DNA from: Pseudomonadota bacterium | Lineage (GTDB): Bacteria > Pseudomonadota > Gammaproteobacteria > Burkholderiales > Casimicrobiaceae | Direction: 5' to 3' | Assembly (NCBI GenBank): GCA_018241765.1 | Contig: JAFEDD010000031.1 | Location: forward strand, 1 to 64,000 | DNA length: 64,000 nucleotides | Shown here: in pieces, positions 21,605 through 29,825 of the stretch | How positions within the stretch are numbered: position 1 is the first letter of the stretch | Layout: the number at the start of each line of letters is the position of its first letter | Program-made: the position numbers and the translations under genes | Notes under the pieces: generated by a model | What the model saw: the letters and a program-made list of their open reading frames with translations, nothing else | The model's database searches: none | Told to the model about the DNA's origin: nothing

Positions 21605-22242
21605 TTGAACAAGGTCGCAGGCGGGAGCGCGAGCGGATCGTGCGCGCGGCCAACGAGCCACGCTTCGCCGACATGCCCGCGGCGCGCATCGTGCCCATGC
21701 TGGCCGACGAAGGCACGTACTTGGCCAGCGAATCGAGCTTCCAGCGTGTGCTGCGCGCGCACGGGCAGACGCACCATCGTGGCCGTGCGAAGGCGCCGCG
21801 CAAGAGCCGGCCGCGGAGCACGCATGTGGCCACCGCGGCGCGCCAGTTGTGGTGCTGGGAGATGACGTATCTGCCCGCGACGGTGCTCGGGCGCTGGTTC
21901 TACCTGTGCCTGATTCTGGATGTGTACAGTCGCAAGGTCGTGGGCTTCGAGGTGCACGACAGCGACGACTCCGATCACGCGGCGCGCCTGCTCAAACGCA
22001 CGGCGCTCGCCGAAGGCATCCACTCGATGTGCGACAAGCCCGTGCTGCACGGCGACAACGGCTCGACGCTCAAGGCCACGACCGTGCTGGCGATGCTGCA
22101 ATGGTTGGGCGTCAAGCCCTCGTACTCGCGCCCGCGCGTGAGCAACGACAACGCCTACGCGGAGAGCCTGTTCCGCACCGCGAAGTACCGCCCCGAGTTC
22201 CCGGAGAAGGGCTTCGCCACCCTCAAGGCGGCTCGCGCCTAG
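21605..22242 (+). pseudogene. IS3-type OrfB transposase remnant
   Basis: The frame begins mid-domain (around RRRERERIVRAANEPRF) and matches IS3-family OrfB through SFQRVLRAHGQ, DVYSRKVVGFEVHD, VLHGDNGS and RPRVSNDNAYAESLFRTAKYRPEFP. It stops at FATLKAARA, before the usual WYN-x-x-H end. No OrfA or terminal inverted repeats were seen. The first catalytic Asp, expected in WxWDITYL, is Glu here (CWEMTYL), while the second Asp (DNG) and the final Glu are kept. It is cut at both ends and probably inactive. It lies between lasso module 1 and module 2, opposite to the operon. Confidence 0.85.
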
Positions 22243-22453
22243 GCGCCCGTCACGATGGTGAGCTTGAACCCAGAGCGTGATTCGGTCGTCAAGACCCATT
22301 TACGCTCCGACGATAGGCATCCGCTGGCCGCATGAACGAGGCGACAAGTACCTTGACGCGCGCCGAGGAGCGCGGCACTGTTGGTTAACGTAGCTCATAT
22401 GCATCCCACACAAATCGTCAGCTGGAAGTTTATGGCAGCCGCGATGCTGTCCA

Positions 22454-22473
22454 GTGCCAAATCAGATTGGCAC
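22454..22473. other. hairpin spanning the precursor 2 stop codon
   Basis: Seven-base arms GTGCCAA and TTGGCAC enclose a six-base loop holding the precursor 2 stop codon. There is no T tract after it, so it is more likely an mRNA-stabilising 3' structure or chance than a classic terminator. Confidence 0.35.
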
Positions 22474-22647
22474 CAACGGCCTGTGCGTCATCAGCCCGTG
22501 CATGGCATCAGCATAGGGTCCGCTATCCATCATGCTGGTGACGGATCCGATCGTACCCAACGGCGTCAAGTGCGGCGGCGCGTAGGCGCCAAGCGCCTCT
22601 GAAATCTGTTGCTGACCTAGCGCGCTCTGCAAATTATGTTGAATCAT
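22462..22647 (-). CDS. lasso peptide precursor 2
   Basis: 61 residues. The leader carries YAPPHLTPLG (Tyr22, Pro25, Leu27, Gly31) and ends Thr37-Ser38, placing Thr at -2. The predicted 23-residue core starts MMDSGPYAD, so the ring would link Met1 to Asp9, and ends HRPLVPI. GPYxD at core positions 5-9 also occurs in precursor 1. A first residue of Met is unusual, because lasso cores mostly start with Gly, Ala, Ser or Cys. There is no Cys and no C-terminal Ser. ATG at 22647 follows a GAGGGG ribosome site. The gene sits 107 bp after cyclase 2 and has a candidate promoter of its own. Confidence 0.8.
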   Translation of the reverse strand: MIQHNLQSALGQQQISEALGAYAPPHLTPLGTIGSVTSMMDSGPYADAMHGLMTHRPLVPI

Positions 22648-22686
22648 GTGCCCCTCGAAAACCAGCTTTTTCCTAACCCGACTCGC

Positions 22687-22716
22687 ATGGTAGACCCTTC
22701 GTACGCGTACTGTCCA
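22687..22716 (-). promoter_or_regulatory. candidate promoter of lasso precursor 2
   Basis: Minus-strand TGGACA (22716-22711) and TACCAT (22692-22687) are 18 bp apart, in the gap between cyclase 2 and precursor 2. The leader mRNA would be about 35 nt. The match is moderate. Confidence 0.35.
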
Positions 22717-22754
22717 GTATTGGGTGCGAAGCGTGCAACGACGCGGCAAGCCAT

Positions 22755-24611
22755 CTATTCGAATTCGCAGTGGAAAGCGCCCACGGACGACGCGGGAATT
22801 TGGCGCAACCAGAGTTCGAACGCAAGCGCCGCGTCCAGCCGCCAGATATGCCGCGCGCCAGTGACTACAGCGCGAAAACGGTGCCGTACTCGATCTTCGT
22901 GAGGTGCGATCACTTGTTGTTGTCGCTGCGCATTGGCTCGATCGATCAGCGCCGGCAGCGTCGCGGGCGTGAATTCAGCCTTGGACGTACGTTCGAGCAC
23001 GATAGGTGGAAGCTCGTCCGCACCCGCGCGCCGCAGCACAAGCCGATTTCGCGCATCCTGCCCATCGAGAAAAGACAACGGCAGGCTGTTGCCAAACTCG
23101 ATCAACGCGGCTGATGCGAGCGGATGGCGCGCCTCAACTCCGGTGACACACGACATCATGAACATCCACTCGAACGGCGGCGACCACACTCCATTGAGCG
23201 CACTGCCCATCGCCAGTGTTCGTCCATTCGACGGATAGAGACGCCGGTCAAGCCGTTTTCGCAGGCGCGATTCGCGCATCCACACTTCATCGATTGGCCA
23301 CTCCTCCGGTGCGCGGGGACGATCGCGCCAGCGGTTGATTGCGTTGTAGAGGCGCAGCCCCGCCAATGGTTCGACGATGTATCGCACCGTTCCCAACACA
23401 GACCGCGTAGTACCACGACTCTCCCAGCGCAGGCGCATCAACCGATGCAGGGCGGTCCAGTCGGAGGCCCTGCACAGTGCATGGCGAAGTGCATGTTCCG
23501 TCGGCTCAAAAAGCTCGTCTCCGCCCTCACCGGTCAAAAGTACTCCGCCGCGCTCGCGCACATAGTCGATGATCGGGTTCGCGCCCGAGGCGTTGAACGG
23601 AAAATAGGGATAGCGCAGCAGTGACGTTGCCGTCTCGCACTCGCGAAGCGATGCGTAGCGTGCCTGCAACTGCACGGCGGGATAAGGCAATGCGCTCGCA
23701 ACCGCTGCGATGTAGGGCGTTTCGTCGCAACTGAGGCCGGGGTATACGAGAGAAAGTGCCGTTGTGTCGGCAGCGGGTCGATCACCTGCCTCGACGAGCC
23801 GCGCCAGCACCACCGCGACGCTTGACGAGTCGATGCCACCACTCAGTTCGCAGCCAACAAACGAAGCACCGCGTGTTGCAGCGGCGACTGCGTGTTGTAC
23901 CAGGGATCGGCATTTCGAGGTCGCCTCGGCGACGTCATGGCGACGCACGCGTGGTCGCGGTCGCCAATATCGTTGCACAGTAACACCATGGCCATGCTGC
24001 CAGCGCAGAACGTGCCCTCCCGGCAAGCGCTGGATACCCGCGTAGAGCGTCTCGGTTACGGTGGACTCCTCAGCACACAGGAACTCGGCAGCGTAGCCCA
24101 GATTGACGTGCGGTGAGAACCTCGGATGAGCAGCGACAGCTCCCGGCAGGTTGCCAACAATGACGCCATCCGACGTCGCTGCGAAGTAAATCGGGCGTAC
24201 ACCCACCTTGTCACGCACTGCCAAAAGCGTTCGGGTGGCCGCATCCCACAGCAGGAACGAATATTCACCATAGAGGTGCGCCCATGCCCCATCCCCCCAG
24301 CGCGAAAAGGCTGCAAGCACGATCGATGCGTCCTCTCGGTCCGCCCAGCCGTTTTCGGCCGCCAATTCGGCTGAGTTTTCGAGCCATCCATCGAACAGAA
24401 GGACCAGTCCGTCACGCGTGAGCGGCGTCACCGCGCCTGCACGCCCTCGCCCGATCGCAAGATTGCACATCGCGTAGTCGAATCCATCGAGCCGCCCGAC
24501 GGTCGGCGCGTCACGGTCGAAGCGACGGAAGAATCCAGCAAAGTGGTCAGCGACGCCAGGTGGTCGACCGAACGACTCACCGGCCACGGCAACAAAGCCC
24601 GCAAGACTCAT
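22755..24611 (-). CDS. lasso cyclase 2 (AsnB-like macrolactam synthetase)
   Basis: 618 residues, AsnB fold. The N-terminus MSLAGFVAVAGESFG lacks the glutaminase Cys. FDGWLENSAEL and DKVGVRPIYFA mark the inactive glutaminase-like domain. The synthetase domain has LSGGIDSSSVAVVL (ATP pyrophosphatase loop) and TGEGGDELFEPTEHAL. It should activate the ring acid of precursor 2, encoded immediately downstream. The pattern of motifs follows cyclase 1 closely, which suggests module duplication. ATG at 24611, 27 nt after the second kinase gene. Confidence 0.88.
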   Translation of the reverse strand: MSLAGFVAVAGESFGRPPGVADHFAGFFRRFDRDAPTVGRLDGFDYAMCNLAIGRGRAGAVTPLTRDGLVLLFDGWLENSAELAAENGWADREDASIVLAAFSRWGDGAWAHLYGEYSFLLWDAATRTLLAVRDKVGVRPIYFAATSDGVIVGNLPGAVAAHPRFSPHVNLGYAAEFLCAEESTVTETLYAGIQRLPGGHVLRWQHGHGVTVQRYWRPRPRVRRHDVAEATSKCRSLVQHAVAAATRGASFVGCELSGGIDSSSVAVVLARLVEAGDRPAADTTALSLVYPGLSCDETPYIAAVASALPYPAVQLQARYASLRECETATSLLRYPYFPFNASGANPIIDYVRERGGVLLTGEGGDELFEPTEHALRHALCRASDWTALHRLMRLRWESRGTTRSVLGTVRYIVEPLAGLRLYNAINRWRDRPRAPEEWPIDEVWMRESRLRKRLDRRLYPSNGRTLAMGSALNGVWSPPFEWMFMMSCVTGVEARHPLASAALIEFGNSLPLSFLDGQDARNRLVLRRAGADELPPIVLERTSKAEFTPATLPALIDRANAQRQQQVIAPHEDRVRHRFRAVVTGARHIWRLDAALAFELWLRQIPASSVGAFHCEFE

Positions 24612-24638
24612 CTCCGCCCCCGAACCGAGCGCAACGCC

Positions 24639-25628
24639 TTACGAGCGCAGCGGCAGGACACGCACGAGTTCGACGATGCCGTCGAGCAACCCGTCGAAAT
24701 GCCGCACCGAGCGCTTGTAGCGCAGCCGCCATGCGGGAATGCCGCGCGCGAACCCGCCGACCAGCGTGAAAGCGTCGCGGGCGAAGCGATCGCGCGGCAG
24801 CGCCTGCACGAACGAGGCGTCGAGCCATTCGTTCATCAATTCGCCACCCGCGAGTGGTTCCAGCGTCGGGCGCGGGCTGCGGCTGTGGCCAAGAAACAGC
24901 ATCGCCGCGACGGGGAAGCGTTCTTGCGGGACGGCGACGTCCGTGCCGATTCGGAATTTCGGCAAACCAAACTTGTTCGCGCGCCCCCGTCGCGGCGTGC
25001 CGTCGAGCAGAAAGGAGCCGCTGCGCAGCCGCGCGCCGCCGTAACTGGGGTAGGCGACAAACCCGGCGCCGTCGCGTTCGACGCGGATCACGTCATCGCT
25101 CAGCACCGCGTCGCCGCGCCGCAGAAAACCCGCTGCCAGCGTCGATTTGCCCGCCGAACTCGGCCCCGACAGCAGCACCGCGCGACCATCGACGACGACG
25201 CAGGCTGCATGCAGCATGGGCATGCCCCAGCAGGTGAGTGCATTGGGAAGAAACGCATGCAGCGCCGTGTGGTTGAAACGCTCGGTGGAGATGGACGGCG
25301 CGCGGGCGACGTGCAATGTGTGCTCGCCCGTCGCTTTGACGTCGAACCACGCGAGGGAGCCGCAGTAGGAGGCAAGCAGCATCGTGTCGCCACGCATCGC
25401 GAAATCGAGATGGCGACTGTCGCGGATGAACCAGTCGGTCGCGGCCATGGTTGGCGCCTCGCGCGCAACGTGAAACACAAAGCTGACGTTGCGGGCGAAC
25501 GGAGTGGATGGAACGTGGTGCAAATCAGGCGGAACGCGCGGAGCACCAGCAACGGAGGCGCGGTTGCCGCCGCCGAATGCGGGCAAGTTGGATGCGGCTC
25601 GATGGGCGCCTTTCGCATTCAACTCCAT
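24639..25628 (-). CDS. HPr-kinase-like protein 2 of the lasso cluster
   Basis: 329 residues, with the P-loop LLSGPSSAGKSTLAAGF and downstream LSDDVIRVERD. It shares with kinase 1 the segments TDWFIRD/RDWFVRD, LLASYCGS/MASYCGS and ARLRSGSFLL/ARLRSNSFLL, so the two are clear paralogues. The presumed activity is phosphoryl transfer to a precursor peptide, as described for lasso-cluster kinases. The target Ser or Thr is not obvious because no core here ends in Ser. ATG at 25628 is the first in frame; starts further inside are possible. It lies between precursor 3 and cyclase 2, which are on the same strand. Confidence 0.8.
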   Translation of the reverse strand: MELNAKGAHRAASNLPAFGGGNRASVAGAPRVPPDLHHVPSTPFARNVSFVFHVAREAPTMAATDWFIRDSRHLDFAMRGDTMLLASYCGSLAWFDVKATGEHTLHVARAPSISTERFNHTALHAFLPNALTCWGMPMLHAACVVVDGRAVLLSGPSSAGKSTLAAGFLRRGDAVLSDDVIRVERDGAGFVAYPSYGGARLRSGSFLLDGTPRRGRANKFGLPKFRIGTDVAVPQERFPVAAMLFLGHSRSPRPTLEPLAGGELMNEWLDASFVQALPRDRFARDAFTLVGGFARGIPAWRLRYKRSVRHFDGLLDGIVELVRVLPLRS

Positions 25629-25734
25629 TGTCGATGGCTGACCGCCCGGCTAGTGCACGGAAGACGATGGCGGGGAAATGAGGAATTCCGACGACGCGGA
25701 ACGCAACCAAGCGTATCTGCCGAGAAAGGTGCGC

Positions 25735-25938
25735 CTAAAAGCAGGGATATTTCTTCGTGTCGAAGCTAACTGATCCGTCGCCACCCGGACACGTCTTAGA
25801 AAAAGGAGGATAGAGTCTGTATGTGGTGCCCTCTACCTTTGTCCCCATCCCGTTAAGCGTGACAGCCGACAATTGACCGAACGGCAACAGCCTCGGCGCG
25901 TTGTACGTCGTGCGTGGTTTCGATTCGGTGCTGTCCAT
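25735..25938 (-). CDS. lasso peptide precursor 3
   Basis: 67 residues. The leader contains YNAPRLLPFG (Tyr12, Pro15, Leu17, Gly21) and ends Thr27-Leu28 (Thr at -2). The predicted core, NGMGTKVEGTT onward, is 39 residues. A ring would form between Asn1 and Glu8, or between Gly1 and Glu7 if the cut is one residue later. Ser, Thr and Lys are frequent, and two Cys sit at core positions 22 and 38. This is long for a lasso peptide. It shares the LYP element with core 1 (QLYPV against RLYPP). ATG at 25938 follows GAGG by 6 nt. Cyclase 3 is encoded 93 bp upstream on the same strand. Confidence 0.78.
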   Translation of the reverse strand: MDSTESKPRTTYNAPRLLPFGQLSAVTLNGMGTKVEGTTYRLYPPFSKTCPGGDGSVSFDTKKYPCF

Positions 25939-26031
25939 GTCCGGCCTCTGCGTCTGCTACTGGCACCGTGCCGGTGCGACGCTGTTGAAGTTTGATTGGC
26001 TGTGCATGATACCTTCGTCACCTGAAGCGGG

Positions 26032-27870
26032 TCAAGACGGAAGGCTCTGGCGCCAACGGAGCGCCACGCGTTGCTCATAGCCGCGTTCCGTCATGTCAAT
26101 GCCGTCGTCCTGTGTCATCGACTCGTCGGCGTGATGCAGGGCTGCCGCGACCAACTGCCATCCCAGATGACTCTTGTCCGACCGCCACGCCACCGTGTCA
26201 CCGAACACGCACCGGACATACTCGCGTCCCACCCATTTGGTGCGCCCTTCGGCGCTGCGCAACGCAAGCGGCGCGCGTTGCAGCCATTCCAGCACGCGAA
26301 CATCGGCCAGCGGGTCACGCATTTCGACGCCGACGCGCCCGCCGACGCGGTCATAACCCTCGAAGCCGCGCACGATGCCGGGTGGACGCAACACGACGGC
26401 GTGCTGTTCAGCCGGCGTGAGCCGCGCGAAGCGATCAGCTTCGGCCCACGCGTGGCGGATTCGTTCGACGATGTGGCGTTCACGCAACAGTTTCGGGTCG
26501 AGCCCGGACGCGGTGGCCAGCGCACGGGCGCTTCGCCAGCGAATAGGCCGCAGTCGCTTGACGGGCAACGGTACGGCGTGGGTCCACAACGCGCGGGTGA
26601 GAAGACTGGCGACACCACGGCCCAATTGATAGACGTGCCGCTCGCGCATCAGTCGCATCTCGGTGAACGCGGCACGCCAGCCGTGTTGACGCGCAACGTG
26701 CAGGTAATGGTCGTCCGGGCCGTAGAACGCAAGATCGCCACTGACGCCGTGCAGCAGGACGCGCTGGCCGGCTCGCGCCGCGAGTGAAGCCAGTGCGTGC
26801 ACCAAGAGGATGGAGTTGTCGACCGGATGCGGCCGCTGCCAAGCGAGCGCAGCAACCTCGGCTTCGTTCATGGCGCCGGTGAACGATGGCACTTGAATCT
26901 GGGCAGCAGGCCAGCCGAGCGTGGCGAGCATGCTGCGGATGGCGGCGGACTCGATGCAGTCGATCTCGGGATCCGAGATGACGGAGCAGGCCAAGGCGCT
27001 CGACACGGGGCCGCGCTGGCGATGAATGGACGCGGCAACGCAGGCGCTGTCGATGCCACCGCTCAACAGCATGGCCGCAGCGCCGGGCGCGCGCAGACGG
27101 TCGCGCGTGGCGCGTTCGAGGACGGCGGCGAACGCGGCGACGGCATCGTCGGGGCGCGCCGTAGCGAGCGTACGATCCTCGGGTTGAACCGTGAACGCCC
27201 AGTACTGCTGGCGACGCAAACGCCGCCCGACACCGAGCTTCATGAAACGGCCAGGCAGCAGCGTCTTGATGCCGTCGATCCAGCCCTCCGACCAGTCGAA
27301 GTCATCGAGCAACGGAAGCGCCGCGTAGATGAGCCGATCGACGTTGGGCCGCGCACCGTCCGGCAGCAACGGAATCAGCGCGTCGTCGGTGGATGCGATG
27401 GCGATGAAGTGCTCGGTGAGCACATAGTGCAGCGGCCGCGCACCGACGTGGTCCCGGGCGCAGAACAGGGTCTGCTCGCTGCGGTCGTGCACGACGAACG
27501 CGAAGTCGCCAAGCAGCCGCTGCGGGGTTGTCTCGCCGTACAACAAAAAGAGTTGCAGCACGAGTTCCGGGTCGGTGTCGTCACGCGGGGTGACGCCTTG
27601 CAGATGCAACTCGTGGCGAACCTCGTCGCGGTTGTCGAGCCGCCCGTCCCACACCATGTGCCAGCGGCCGTCGAGCACAGCAAGGGGCTGCCGCTCGTGC
27701 CGCGCCTCGGGCGTGTTGATGAGCAGGCCGTGACCAAGGCCGACGTTGCCTTCGACCCACGACGAGGCGCCATCCGGAGCCCGCGACGCCATGCGTTCGA
27801 GCATGTCCTCGATGGCCGTGGGCACGACGGGCCGCCCGTCGAAATGAAAGATGGCGGCGAGCGCGCTCAC
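26032..27870 (-). CDS. lasso cyclase 3 (AsnB-like macrolactam synthetase)
   Basis: 612 residues. The N-terminus MSALAAIFHFDGRPV lacks Cys2 but is otherwise class-II-like (APDGASSW, WDGRLDNRDEV, DHVGARPLHY). The ATP loop is LLSGGIDSACVAASI. In place of the usual GxGGDELF it has GVSGDLAFYGP, a divergence not seen in cyclases 1 and 2. The C-terminal part is rich in Arg and Trp. GTG at 27870. It presumably cyclises precursor 3, the next gene downstream, and so forms the third module. It is the cyclase closest to the shared B1, B2 and exporter genes and may represent the ancestral copy. Confidence 0.86.
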   Translation of the reverse strand: MSALAAIFHFDGRPVVPTAIEDMLERMASRAPDGASSWVEGNVGLGHGLLINTPEARHERQPLAVLDGRWHMVWDGRLDNRDEVRHELHLQGVTPRDDTDPELVLQLFLLYGETTPQRLLGDFAFVVHDRSEQTLFCARDHVGARPLHYVLTEHFIAIASTDDALIPLLPDGARPNVDRLIYAALPLLDDFDWSEGWIDGIKTLLPGRFMKLGVGRRLRRQQYWAFTVQPEDRTLATARPDDAVAAFAAVLERATRDRLRAPGAAAMLLSGGIDSACVAASIHRQRGPVSSALACSVISDPEIDCIESAAIRSMLATLGWPAAQIQVPSFTGAMNEAEVAALAWQRPHPVDNSILLVHALASLAARAGQRVLLHGVSGDLAFYGPDDHYLHVARQHGWRAAFTEMRLMRERHVYQLGRGVASLLTRALWTHAVPLPVKRLRPIRWRSARALATASGLDPKLLRERHIVERIRHAWAEADRFARLTPAEQHAVVLRPPGIVRGFEGYDRVGGRVGVEMRDPLADVRVLEWLQRAPLALRSAEGRTKWVGREYVRCVFGDTVAWRSDKSHLGWQLVAAALHHADESMTQDDGIDMTERGYEQRVALRWRQSLPS

Positions 27871-27921
27871 GCGGGCCGCTGCGCCGAGCGCCCGGCGCTA
27901 CGCAAGCGTTGCCCGGCAACG

Positions 27922-29046
27922 TCAGTCGGCATAGCGGGCGACGATGCCGCGCACGAATTCGAGGGCGGCCTGACGATTGGCGAACTGCCGTGGATAGCGT
28001 TGAAACAAGGCGTCGGCGATCTCGCCGTTGTTGCGCCCTCCGGCGACCGCCGCGAAGACGTCGCTCGCCGCCGCGCCGCGCTCATTGAGTGTGGGCACGA
28101 AGGTTTCGGCCAGTTTGCGCAGGTCGGCCAGCGAACGAATCTGGCCGAGGAACGTGGAGTGGCGTCGACGGCCCGCCGGGGCCGCGATCTGCCATGTGTA
28201 TTCGCCGTGCGCCGGAAACTTGACGGACAACGAAAGCGCGTCGCCACGACGCACCGGGATGGGTGGGTCGACGGGCAAAAATCCCGGCGTCCAGTGCAGT
28301 TCACGATCGAGTGGGCCGGTGCCGAGCCACTGCTCGCCCAGCCGCATTCGAATCCATGCCAGCATACCCGTGCAATCGGCATCGAGCGCTGCGCCAACCT
28401 GCACGCTGACGTCGCAATCGGCCGCGTTGGTTGTCATCAGATCGAGATCGACCACGGCTTCCGGCGCCGCGATGAACTGGGGATGGAAGTCGCTCTGCCG
28501 ACGAAACTGCATGGTGTTCGCGGCGAAGCGGCGCAGACTGGAAAAGTCGATGCCGAGGTGCGGCTCGGCCCACGATGCGATGGATTCCTCGTGCGCCCGC
28601 GGCGCACTCACCGGCGCCAACATCAGTTGCGCGGCGTCGGGAATGAGCACCCCTCCGGGCTTGAGCCAACGATCCCTTGCTGCGTACAGCGCGGGCAGCA
28701 GGTTCTCGCTGAACAAGAGGTTGCCGGTGAAGACGGAGATGATGACGTCGACCTTCTCCGGTAGTTCGATGTCCTCGATCCGCCCTTGAAATGCCTGCAC
28801 GCGATCACCGAGGCCATTGCGCTGCGCGACCTCGAGCGCGCAATGGACGACGGCCTCGGTGTCGACGAGGTAGACCTTGCGCGCGCCCGCCTTGGCGGCG
28901 ACGAGGCCGTGAATGCCCAGGCCGCAGCCGACATCGAGCACCACCGAATCGGGCGTGACCGCGCGTTCAATGGCTGCGGCATACGCGCGGTTTCGGGTGA
29001 GGTCGAACGCCATCGAGCGTTGACCAATCACATCAGCGTAAGACAT
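27922..29046 (-). CDS. PRMT-like SAM methyltransferase with C-terminal PqqD-like domain, lasso tailoring candidate
   Basis: 374 residues. The SAM-binding motif VLDVGCGLGIHG is at 36-47, and the acidic post-I loop (VYLVDTEAVV) and LKPGGVLIP follow as in protein arginine methyltransferases. A beta-barrel part contains ELHWTPGFLPV (His251, Trp252), which aligns with the PRMT THW loop. In the double-Glu loop the first Glu is Val105 and the second is kept (Glu114), so arginine methylation is doubtful. Residues about 312-374 (LNERG...NNGEIADALFQRYP) resemble a PqqD-type RiPP recognition domain. It lies 16 nt from the B2 stop, so it is probably cotranscribed and methylates one of the precursors. Confidence 0.72.
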   Translation of the reverse strand: MSYADVIGQRSMAFDLTRNRAYAAAIERAVTPDSVVLDVGCGLGIHGLVAAKAGARKVYLVDTEAVVHCALEVAQRNGLGDRVQAFQGRIEDIELPEKVDVIISVFTGNLLFSENLLPALYAARDRWLKPGGVLIPDAAQLMLAPVSAPRAHEESIASWAEPHLGIDFSSLRRFAANTMQFRRQSDFHPQFIAAPEAVVDLDLMTTNAADCDVSVQVGAALDADCTGMLAWIRMRLGEQWLGTGPLDRELHWTPGFLPVDPPIPVRRGDALSLSVKFPAHGEYTWQIAAPAGRRRHSTFLGQIRSLADLRKLAETFVPTLNERGAAASDVFAAVAGGRNNGEIADALFQRYPRQFANRQAALEFVRGIVARYAD

Positions 29047-29062
29047 GCCAAGTTGAATGTGT

Positions 29063-29494
29063 TTATATCAATGCAGAGTAGGTGCGTGCCGACTCGTCGC
29101 CACCAATCAGCACGGCGCCGTGACGTTCTACCCAGGCGTGCGCCGCGAAGCCGTCGCTTGCCGTGCGAACACCGATGCGCAGTTCACTGTCGATGCCGCG
29201 TCGCGCCAGCAGGTGGTGCAGCAGCAGCGCCTGACGCAGGCAGGTGGTGGGCCACGGCGTGCGCCTAGCGGCAATGCCGATGACGCGTGCGATGCGCTGC
29301 GAAAACCAGTCGGCCTGAGGCGCGGCGAGCGTGGGCCGAGCGGCGCGCGCTCGCAGCGAGCGCGCATCGAGCCATGCTTTGGTGCGCGCATACCCCTGAC
29401 GGCGCAGGCGCAGATCGATGAGCGGCAACGCGATCCATGCGACGATCAGGTAGCGCCACTCGGTGGCGCTCAGCGTACGGGCGACGGAGAACAT
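29063..29494 (-). CDS. lasso leader peptidase B2 (transglutaminase-like)
   Basis: 143 residues, matching the lasso B2 family (transglutaminase core 3). Catalytic Cys85 is in WPTTCLRQALLLHHLLARRG, and His119 in FAAHAWVERHG. A third acidic residue may be Asp133. The N-terminus is hydrophobic (YLIVAWIALPLIDLRL), possibly a membrane-associated helix. B2 cuts the leader from the precursor after it has been brought in by the recognition protein B1, encoded 25 nt upstream. It is the only leader peptidase gene found, so it should serve all three precursors. ATG at 29494. Confidence 0.9.
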   Translation of the reverse strand: MFSVARTLSATEWRYLIVAWIALPLIDLRLRRQGYARTKAWLDARSLRARAARPTLAAPQADWFSQRIARVIGIAARRTPWPTTCLRQALLLHHLLARRGIDSELRIGVRTASDGFAAHAWVERHGAVLIGGDESARTYSALI

Positions 29495-29519
29495 GGGCGC
29501 GGCGATCGAACGACGTCCA

Positions 29520-29813
29520 TCATGCGGAGGCGTTCACCGCCTCCACCTTGACCAGATGACCGGCGATCAATTCGCCAAGCAAGCGCTCGACATCGGCGCG
29601 CAGGCGCGACTCATCGACGTCGTATTCAGTGAGCAGGCGCACCACGACGGCTTCGGCGCTCCCCGTCTCGCCGAGCACCTGCCAGATGCGCGTGCCGACT
29701 GGGTCGAGCCCGAAATAGTGTTCCGTCTTCAGGTGCAACAGCACGGTTTCGCCCGCCAATTCCTGATGCAGAACCTCGTCCGCTGGCGTGACGCGTTGCT
29801 TCCAGATGTCCAT
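29520..29813 (-). CDS. lasso leader-recognition protein B1 (PqqD-like RRE)
   Basis: 97 residues with the PqqD-type winged-helix pattern: VLHQELAGETVLLHLKTEHYFGLDPVGTRIW, then EAVVVRLLTEYDVDESRLRADVERLLGELIAGHL. This RiPP recognition element binds the leader's YxxPxLxxxG motif and delivers the precursor to B2 and the cyclase. It lies 12 nt after the exporter stop and is the only free-standing RRE found in the cluster. ATG at 29813. Confidence 0.92.
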   Translation of the reverse strand: MDIWKQRVTPADEVLHQELAGETVLLHLKTEHYFGLDPVGTRIWQVLGETGSAEAVVVRLLTEYDVDESRLRADVERLLGELIAGHLVKVEAVNASA

Positions 29814-29825
29814 CTTCGTCGTTGC

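Noticed and set aside
26797..28764. 655-codon plus-strand open frame
   Set aside because: It lies opposite cyclase 3 and the methyltransferase gene and has no recognisable domain.
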